Assembly (NCBI GenBank): GCA_963691655.1
Contig: OY829326.1
Location: forward strand, 149,190,998-149,254,997
Source of the DNA: Toxonevra muliebris
Taxonomy: Eukaryota > Arthropoda > Insecta > Diptera > Pallopteridae
Reading direction: 5' to 3'
Length of the DNA: 64,000 bases
Shown: positions 57,940 through 64,000 of the stretch, piece after piece
Position numbering within the stretch: position 1 is the first letter of the stretch
How the letters are laid out: each line of letters opens with the position of its first letter
The notes under the pieces: generated by a model
Databases searched by the model: none
Seen by the model: only the letters and a program-made list of their open reading frames with translations
What the model was told of the DNA's origin: nothing
Program-made: the position numbers and the translations under genes

Positions 57940-59250
57940 AGGTCTCTGTCTGTTTCAGCTTCAAACTTTCTTCTGAATACCATTTATTGCTTGTGATTGC
58001 CTCTGCCTAACTTTTAGTTCTTGCATATATTTGCTTCTTACTACCTACCACTTCTTCTAATTACTTAATTACATTTCGGAGGGGGGAAGGGTGGAAGAGG
58101 TGCAAGGGGTCGGAATGATGGGGAGGTTTAAATTTTCTTCCCTCTAAAATTTTGTTGATTGATGACCAACGATCAAAATGTATGAGATTTCCATCGGCAG
58201 AAGGGGGCGGCGGGCCGTAAGTTCAAACCCAAATGCTCCTTTAGGATCCGCTAGTGCCTCGAACTGCCTATTGCTGCTTCAGATATTTCAGGTAGTCTGC
58301 GATTACCTGCAGTGGATAGGCGCAGATCACTACATCAGACGTGCTCTTTAGATTTTTAACTGCATCTTTTTGCCTTTGACTATATATTTTTACGTTAGGC
58401 ATTTACTATCACCAAATTTCCCTTAAGAGCCTCTCCATCCTTTTTGTTACTTTTAACTTACAGAAACTACTTTAACCTAAACAGACTTATATTACCTCAA
58501 GACATCTGGCATACTTTTCAATCCATTGTCTGCCTCTTTAGGTCACTAACTTCATATTTCATACTTAGATTGCTTCTGTCTACCTCTTATTACTTCTATA
58601 ATCTCCCGATTGCTTCTGATTACCTCTGAAAGCGTCTGATTGCTTTCAACTGCATCTTTTGTTTTTGCTTTTGTTAGCTTATGTTTGCCTGCCTCTGTTA
58701 CATAGACTCAGATTACCCAAATTAGGCCAATATCTATACCCTTCAGCTTATGGCTCCGTCTTTATGCTTCTGACACTCATTTAGTTCCTCCGCTTTTTAT
58801 TACTTCTGGCTTTTTATTGCTCTCTAAAAACTTATTTTTATTTCGAACTACTTCGGTCTACCACCTTACTACCTCCTATATACCACCACTTTTTGTACCT
58901 ACGGATTTCCTCCAATTTCTTCTTGCCGGTTGTGATAGCTTGTGATTATCAAAGCCAAACAGGTTCATATTGCCTCAAATCACATCTGGCATACTCTTCA
59001 GGGCATTGCCAGTCTCTTTAAGTATCCGACTGTCTATTTCTGTTCTAGACTGATTATATTAGAGCTTCTGATGGCTAGTGATTTTTATTTATTTCTTGCA
59101 TAGAACTGCCTCTAGTTACATCAGATTTTCCCTGATTTCACTGGACTACTTCTGATTCTGAATGTCTCTTCCAAATAAACTTAGATTATTTTAAACCACA
59201 AACAGCATATTTTTTAGAACTTCGACTATTTTTTGCTGCTTTAGGCAACT
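57940..59250. repeat. C/T-rich degenerate repeat block
   Basis: Words such as gattgcttctgattacctct recur with loose spacing over more than 1 kb, especially at 58250-58680 and 58900-59180. It includes a G-rich patch at 58078-58130 and a fragment at 58140-58255 shared with 53800-53890. The frames within it are by-products. Probably an ancient expanded array. Confidence 0.55.
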
Positions 59251-59778
59251 ACTGAGTACCAATTAAAATTTATCCCAATTTTTCTCCAATACTCCGACAC
59301 AAAAGCAATATGTGCCCCAAACTTTGAGTTTCTGCATACAGTGAATTGGCCTCAACGAATGAACCAGGAACAGTTTATTTCTAGTACCTTCAGTTTATTT
59401 CTAGTAATAAACCTTCAGTCAGTACCGTCTTCCTATTGAGCGCACGGCAAAGTATGTTTTGTATATTTTTAACTATAAATGTTGACAGATGAATTCCCAA
59501 TTAAAAAACAAAAACAAAAGCAGAATGAAAATGAAAACTGAAAACTATATTAAAATCAATGCAAAAATAAACTAATCAAATAATTTTCTCCTTTCTTCCC
59601 CAATTGATTTTTTTATTTGATTTTTCCACTTCCACCTAAAACATAAACCACACTCGTATATAATATACACGCCATCACACAAACCCCATAAACAAAATGA
59701 TTTATTTTTATTAAAAAAAAAAATAAATATAAATAAACAAACAAATAAATAGCTACACGCTGATGGTTATCACACCAG
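59251..59778. other. Unannotated intron-like stretch
   Basis: AT-rich and leading into the possible exon at 59779. The minus-strand frame at 59613-59798 is not supported. Confidence 0.4.
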
Positions 59779-59886
59779 TCCAGCCCATCAAAGAACACCG
59801 CTAGTGCCGCGCGATCTTGGCGAAGATTTCAATTTGGATTTTGATGATGATTTTCCAATCGATGCGAAACGGCCCAAAAATGCCAA
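59779..59886 (+). CDS. Possible cassette exon, 108 nt
   Basis: Bounded by CACCAG at 59773-59778 and the excellent donor AA|GTAAGT at 59887. In one frame it encodes HQRTPLVPRDLGEDF then NLDFDDDFPIDAKRPKNA, a proline-containing, acidic, clearly protein-like segment. The other two frames have stops. With this acceptor the length is 108 nt (36 codons) and both ends are in phase 2, so it could be included or skipped without changing the frame. An alternative acceptor 5 nt later is possible. The polypyrimidine tract is weak. I cannot name the gene. Confidence 0.6.
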
Positions 59887-60577
59887 GTAAGTTTTATAGC
59901 ATACACATATAAATAAATATTTCCATTTTCCAAATGTATTTATTACTTATACCTAATCCTATATAAAATTTTTATACAAAAAGAAAATTTGTTCCTCATA
60001 CAAAAACAAAAAAAAAAAAAAACGAAATAAAATAATGTATGAAGCTTGTTTAGAAAAGTTTCGTTCCTTGTTTTTTAAATGTTTTTTCATACCCGCGTGC
60101 GTTTATGTTTTTATGTTTATTTTTCTATGCTAAAATTTTTATACGCAATCTAAAATTTATTTTCTATACATAATTCATTTCACTTTCATTATTTTTTTTT
60201 TTTTTTCTAATAATTGGCTATAAATAATACTAAATTTTATTTATAAAAACATGTACCGATAATTTCTGTTTATAATTTTCGTGTTCGTCTTTGCCTTCTT
60301 GTGTCTTTTTGCGTGATTGTGATTTGCTGTTCTACTTTTTCTACTACCACTAACTGTGTTTCAATTATTTACTAACATTTCTTCTTCAATAAGAAACAAA
60401 AAATAATTATAAATAAATAAATTGAAAAAAAAAACATTTAACTAAAACATAAATTATATTCTCTTTCTTTTTTTTTTTTTTTGTTTATCTTTTACGTGAA
60501 TTTTTGTTCGAAAAAAATAAACCATTTATCAAACACACTGAAACAAAACTAAAAAAAAAAAAAACTAAACATTCCAG
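59887..60577. other. Intron-like stretch
   Basis: Starts at the strong donor of the 108-nt exon and ends at cattccag. AT-rich, with poly-A and poly-T runs. No other signal. Confidence 0.5.
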
Positions 60578-60616
60578 CAACGCTCTGGATCCAGTTTCGA
60601 CACCGTCATATAAAAG
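60578..60616 (+). CDS. Possible microexon, 39 nt
   Basis: A 39-nt segment between the acceptor ATTCCAG and a donor AAAAG|GTTCGA. The donor is weaker than consensus. Joined to the preceding candidate exon it continues the same frame: NANNALDPVSTPSYKR, with phase 2 at both ends and 13 codons in between. Three things agree (frame continuity, acceptor, length divisible by three), so I treat it as a probable alternatively spliced microexon of the same unnamed gene. Confidence 0.5.
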
Positions 60617-61099
60617 GTTCGATTTGGTCATTCATTTCTTGCTTCTTTTTCATATACTTATTTAATAATGTTAGATTTGTTTTGCATATTTTAAATATAA
60701 TTTTGTTACGTCAAATTATTTATATTGTTTAAATAATTATATTATATAAATATTTAAAGCGTTGAAGAACAAACAAAATTTATTTTACACATTGGTTTTC
60801 ACTAATAAAAATTTGCAAAATTTCTCATTTCGAATTAGTTTAGTTTTATAAACTTTCGTTTTCTATTTTTATAGAATTTGTTTGCTAGTTTTTTTGCGCT
60901 TTTTTTATTCGTTTGATATTCTGTTCTGCATTTTCTAGCATGCAGTTTTTCGCAAATTATAAATTCCAGAATTAAAAGTATGTATAAGTCAATAAATTGC
61001 ACTTGCAACTGCAAATCTTATATGGTAAATGCACTTTAGCACAATATTTGCATTAAGGTTTCTAAATAATTATTTCAATAGATTTGTTTCACATTCAAA
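60617..61099. other. Unannotated intron-like stretch
   Basis: Very AT-rich, with no recognised signal. Confidence 0.4.
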
Positions 61100-61370
61100 T
61101 TGCACATTATAAAATTTTTCGGTTTACGTCGTTTCGATTTAAGTCGTAAATAAAAAACGCACATTTCCGATTTTTATGTACTTTACGATTATTCGATTTA
61201 CGTCATTAAATTGTCTATGATATTTCATTTATTTTTTTTCGATTTACGTCGTGGAAATAACGTACTTTTTCGCGGCAATAACAATTTTCTCATTTTGGTT
61301 TACATAGTTTCGATTTGTGTCGCCAAATTTTGAATCATGTCACGACGTAATTTGAGGGATTACTGTATAC
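61100..61370. repeat. Degenerate repeat, CGATTTACGTCG type
   Basis: Four to five diverged units of about 55-60 bp each contain cgatttacgtcgt or a variant. It closes with gacgtaatttgagggattac, which looks like a transposon end. No matching left end was found. Confidence 0.5.
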
Positions 61371-62156
61371 ATATTTATCTTCAAACTGTTACGAAAATTT
61401 TTCCTTTTAAATTTCCCTTTTGCTCGTGTACCTATATTTTAGAAGCGGCCACTCTACACGAGGCCGGGTCATTTTTACACTTTTCTTTCGGATCAAGTTC
61501 TATTTACCCTTGTAGGTAGTTCACTTACCAAAGTTCTTTCCGACCGAACAATTTCTTCTTTACTAACCTTTGGTTCTAAGGGCATAGGCGGGCTGCCATA
61601 TGGAAGGGATTGTTAAAATATGATTTTCTAAATTTTTAGATCATTACCCGCTATTTTAAATAAGTAATGGCATATTTTAGAGTTCTCGTTTTTTGCAAGA
61701 ATTTGGGAACTCACCATTAAACCAATTACTAACCCTGTTTCAGTAGTACTTAACGGGGTCTGGCGAGAGGCCTCGATTTCTACGGCGCCATTGAAAAAAT
61801 TCCTTAATCATTTTTGTGGTTTAAACAAGTTTTTATTTCAACAAAAAATTTTGTATTTAAAATGATGACAAAAAATTTATGAAATTCTACAAAACAAAAC
61901 AAAAATCTTGGAACTTTGTTACTAAAACGATATAAAGTCGATTTTTGCCGAATTTTTAACCCCACAATAGTTGCGTGGGGTCAAAATCCATGAGAGCTTT
62001 AAGTATTCTTCAAAACAAGAAAACGCTTGTTTCTTATATAAAAGCGTTTCAAAATTCAAAACAAATGCCTCTGGATTGTTTCCTTTTCTGTTGGGTATCA
62101 TGAACACACAAACTCTCACGAATGAGTTTTTAGCTTGCACTTTTTGAGAGTAAAAA
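61371..62156. other. Unannotated stretch
   Basis: Minus-strand open frame 61922-62140 (contains MIPNRKGNNPEAFVLNFET) reads like protein but has no domain I recognise. It abuts a piggyBac-like end at 62157 and could be transposase debris. Confidence 0.35.
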
Positions 62157-62269
62157 TTAACCCAGATATGCGCAATGTCCTATATGTGTACGCATCAAAA
62201 ATCTGTGATTTTGATTAAATGAGAATAATTTTAATAAAAACATTAACTTTCTGAAGTGTACTACATATT
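62157..62269. mobile_element. piggyBac-like MITE, partial
   Basis: TTAA then CCCAGATATGCGCAATG, collinear with the left two thirds of 46580-46724 up to ctgaagtgtactacatatt. The right end is lost: other sequence starts at 62270. Confidence 0.7.
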
Positions 62270-62420
62270 AGGGTGTATAAAAAAAAACTTTCTCTTTTGG
62301 AAATTAAAAACTTTATCTATAAAAAAAATTGAATTGGTCTATTTGAAAAAATGTGGGTTTCCCGCAAGGGGTCTAGAGTTTATAATTTTCTTAAAAACAT
62401 TTAAATTCTCATATTTTTTT

Positions 62421-63244
62421 TATAATGAAGGTTTGAAAAAATACAAAGTCAAAAAAGTTCCAGACAGGAATGCTGCACAAAATTTAGATGCCAAAAGTAG
62501 GGCTTGGAAATTCAAATCGAATTTCTTACAAAAATATTCATGTTATATAATGGACGACGAAACGTATGTACTGGAAGATTTTACGCAGCTTCCGGGTCAA
62601 AATTTTATGTTGCTGATACTCGAGGAAATGTTTAGAATCCAAAAGCTGACAAAATTTCTTTAAAAATTCCTTTGCAAGCTATATGCAGTTGCGGCAAAAG
62701 CAGCAAGTCATTTGTTACAGTGGGCTTTATAAATACCGAAATATATATCAAAGAATGTTTGAAAAAAAGACTTCTTCCTTTCATAAAAGAGCACAATGTG
62801 TCCACATATTTTTGGCCCGATTTGGCATCAAGTCACTACGGCAAGAAAGCTCTGGAGTGGTACCAAAGTAATAACATAGTTTTTGTACCAAGAGAGGCCA
62901 ATCTTCCAAATTGTCCGGAGCTAAGACCAGTGGAGAGATATTGGGGTCTTGTGAAAAGAAACTTAAAGAGCACAAAAAAAGTGTCCCAAAATATCGAAGA
63001 TTTTAGAAGGAGATTGGCAAACTGTTCCAAAAATGTGTCCGAAACAACTGTCAAATCTCTAATGGAAGGCTTACCAAAAAAGGTCCACGAGTTCATAAAT
63101 AGTGGTTAGAATTATAAAAGTTATCTTTTTCTGTAATTTGTAAAATATTATCAATTAAATAAAAAAGAAAACCAAAACTCTAACATCAACCGTTTAAAAA
63201 TTATTGAATTTTATATATGTTAAGATTTTTTCGATCTCACTCCT
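62421..63244 (+). mobile_element. Tc1-like DD37E transposon, 5'-truncated copy 2
   Basis: Same family as 6716-8005, in the opposite orientation. Similarity starts abruptly at about 62421 (aggtttgaaaa) and runs through the 3' inverted repeat, which ends actcct at 63244 next to TA. The first about 470 bp and the 5' terminal repeat are missing, so the copy could not move even with transposase supplied. Confidence 0.9.
62424..63109 (+). pseudogene. Tc1-like DD37E transposase, C-terminal two thirds
   Basis: The frame reads KYKVKKVPDRNAAQNLDAKS, DDETYVLEDFTQLPGQNF, then loses phase through small deletions around 62605-62672. From about 62672 it is open to the TAG at 63107-63109: SFVTVGFINTEIYIKECL, STYFWPDLASSHYGKK, NCPELRPVERYWGLVKR and the C terminus HEFINSG. 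The Trp after VERY is intact (TGG), unlike copy 1. Here the second Asp to Glu spacing counts as 37 intervening residues. This segment is the better preserved version of the family's catalytic C-terminal half. Confidence 0.92.
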
Positions 63245-63372
63245 TATTTCATGGGAATTAAATGACTTAAATGAGAATCAACCGCTTCATGTCCCTAAGA
63301 AAGGCACAAAATCAAGTAAAAAATGTTCCATTGCAGAGATACAAATCAAAAATAAAAACATTCTTGGCAAAT

Positions 63373-63448
63373 CGTCGCCTGAGAATTGATTTGGCGTATG
63401 TGTGTACAAATTCATATACCAATACGCCAAATCAATTCTCAGGCGACG
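63373..63448. repeat. Perfect inverted repeat, 27-bp arms
   Basis: The left arm begins cgtcgcctgagaattgattt and the right arm ends in its exact complement, with a 22-bp spacer. The left arm plus half of the spacer is identical over 44 bp to the inverted copy at 15451-15494. Overlapping open frames on both strands are by-products of the palindrome. Confidence 0.95.
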
Positions 63449-64000
63449 AAATGTTTGCTGCTTCATGACACTAGAAAACTCTAGAAAGAAGCTTCTGCTT
63501 CGCATCTATGATTTTCTCTTTGAAGTGAACAGAGTTCACCCGATTATGGCACAGCAAATTTAAAATTTACCCCTTCTCATTTATAAGTATATTTATGTAG
63601 TAAAAATATTTTACAATAGTTAATATTTTTGTAAGCAATACTCGTACTTGTGCAACAGCAGCAATAACAAGGAAAGTAACAATGTAACTATGTATACAAG
63701 TACAGAAGAGTGTGCCAAAATGCTGCTGAGTTGCGGATTACTATGTCAATGAACGTTAAAACTTTCTACATACAGAAATATAAATGCGGAAAAATATAAA
63801 AAGACTATACAAATATTATATATTCTCTTTATGCTCATATGAGTATGGTTGTTGTTGTTCTTCTTCTTCGTATTGTTGTTGTTGCAACAAAAGCGACCCT
63901 TAAAACTTCAAAAGCTCTATTGGAATGATTGTATGGAGAGAGGCTAGGGTAATAGGTGCCAAAAGATGCTCCACAGCTGGTGTTGGTTGTTTGAACTACA
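63449..64000. other. Unannotated stretch
   Basis: TTG/TTC trinucleotide-rich patch at 63849-63890. Nothing else recognised before the window ends. Confidence 0.4.

Noticed and set aside
62836..63096. Minus-strand frame of 86 codons
   Set aside because: It is the antisense shadow of the DD37E transposase.
1..64000. CRISPR arrays, rRNA genes and bacterial-type operons
   Set aside because: None seen. The repeats found are transposon-type or simple sequence, and the composition is that of insect intron DNA.

Overview
The window is AT-rich, repeat-dense, intron-like DNA from an insect, most likely a higher fly (Diptera). The evidence is its base composition, its mix of transposons (DD37E Tc1-like, mariner, Helitron, piggyBac-type and other MITEs, RNase H-bearing non-LTR retrotransposons, tRNA-derived SINEs), and an embedded copy of ribosomal protein eL41. 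No complete long host gene is visible. The only host-like coding pieces lie on the + strand in the last 10 kb: a possible first coding exon (ATG at 54986) and two possible symmetric phase-2 cassette exons (59779-59886 and 60578-60616). The simplest reading is that most of the window is introns of one large gene that I cannot name.

Layout. 0-4 kb: a decayed non-LTR RNase H, a SINE remnant and a tandem pair of a 310-bp hairpin MITE. 6.7-8.0 kb: a full-length but mutated DD37E Tc1-like element. 9.3-10.2 kb: a fold-back element. 10.8-13.3 kb: a MITE family with TATAAACACAACC ends. One of its copies (10915-11551) contains a roughly 190-bp foreign segment with an intact 25-codon eL41 reading frame and what looks like the end of its upstream intron. 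This is the most interesting object in the window. 19.3-22.2 kb: another copy of that MITE, two more MITEs, a decayed reverse transcriptase and a mariner fragment. 24.6-26.4 kb: a G-run-bearing transposon end, a small Cys-rich ORF and a non-LTR remnant. 28.5-31.7 kb: a Helitron, a 983-bp element with a 6-bp duplication and a 529-bp element with an 8-bp duplication. 35-41 kb: a piggyBac-like MITE, then long T/A-rich low-complexity DNA. 42.9-46.7 kb: a second DD37E transposase, a second Helitron copy and several MITEs. 48.3-54.0 kb: two inverted copies of a TTAGTCAT-rich repeat enclosing retrotransposon and SINE insertions whose nested order can be read from target duplications. 54.6-60.6 kb: the host-like exons with a transposon and a C/T-rich degenerate repeat between them. 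62-63.4 kb: a truncated second copy of the first Tc1-like element and a perfect 27-bp inverted repeat.

The genes do not form a pathway. What joins the parts is transposon biology: autonomous elements are mostly broken, non-autonomous ones are abundant, and one of them has apparently carried a ribosomal protein gene segment.
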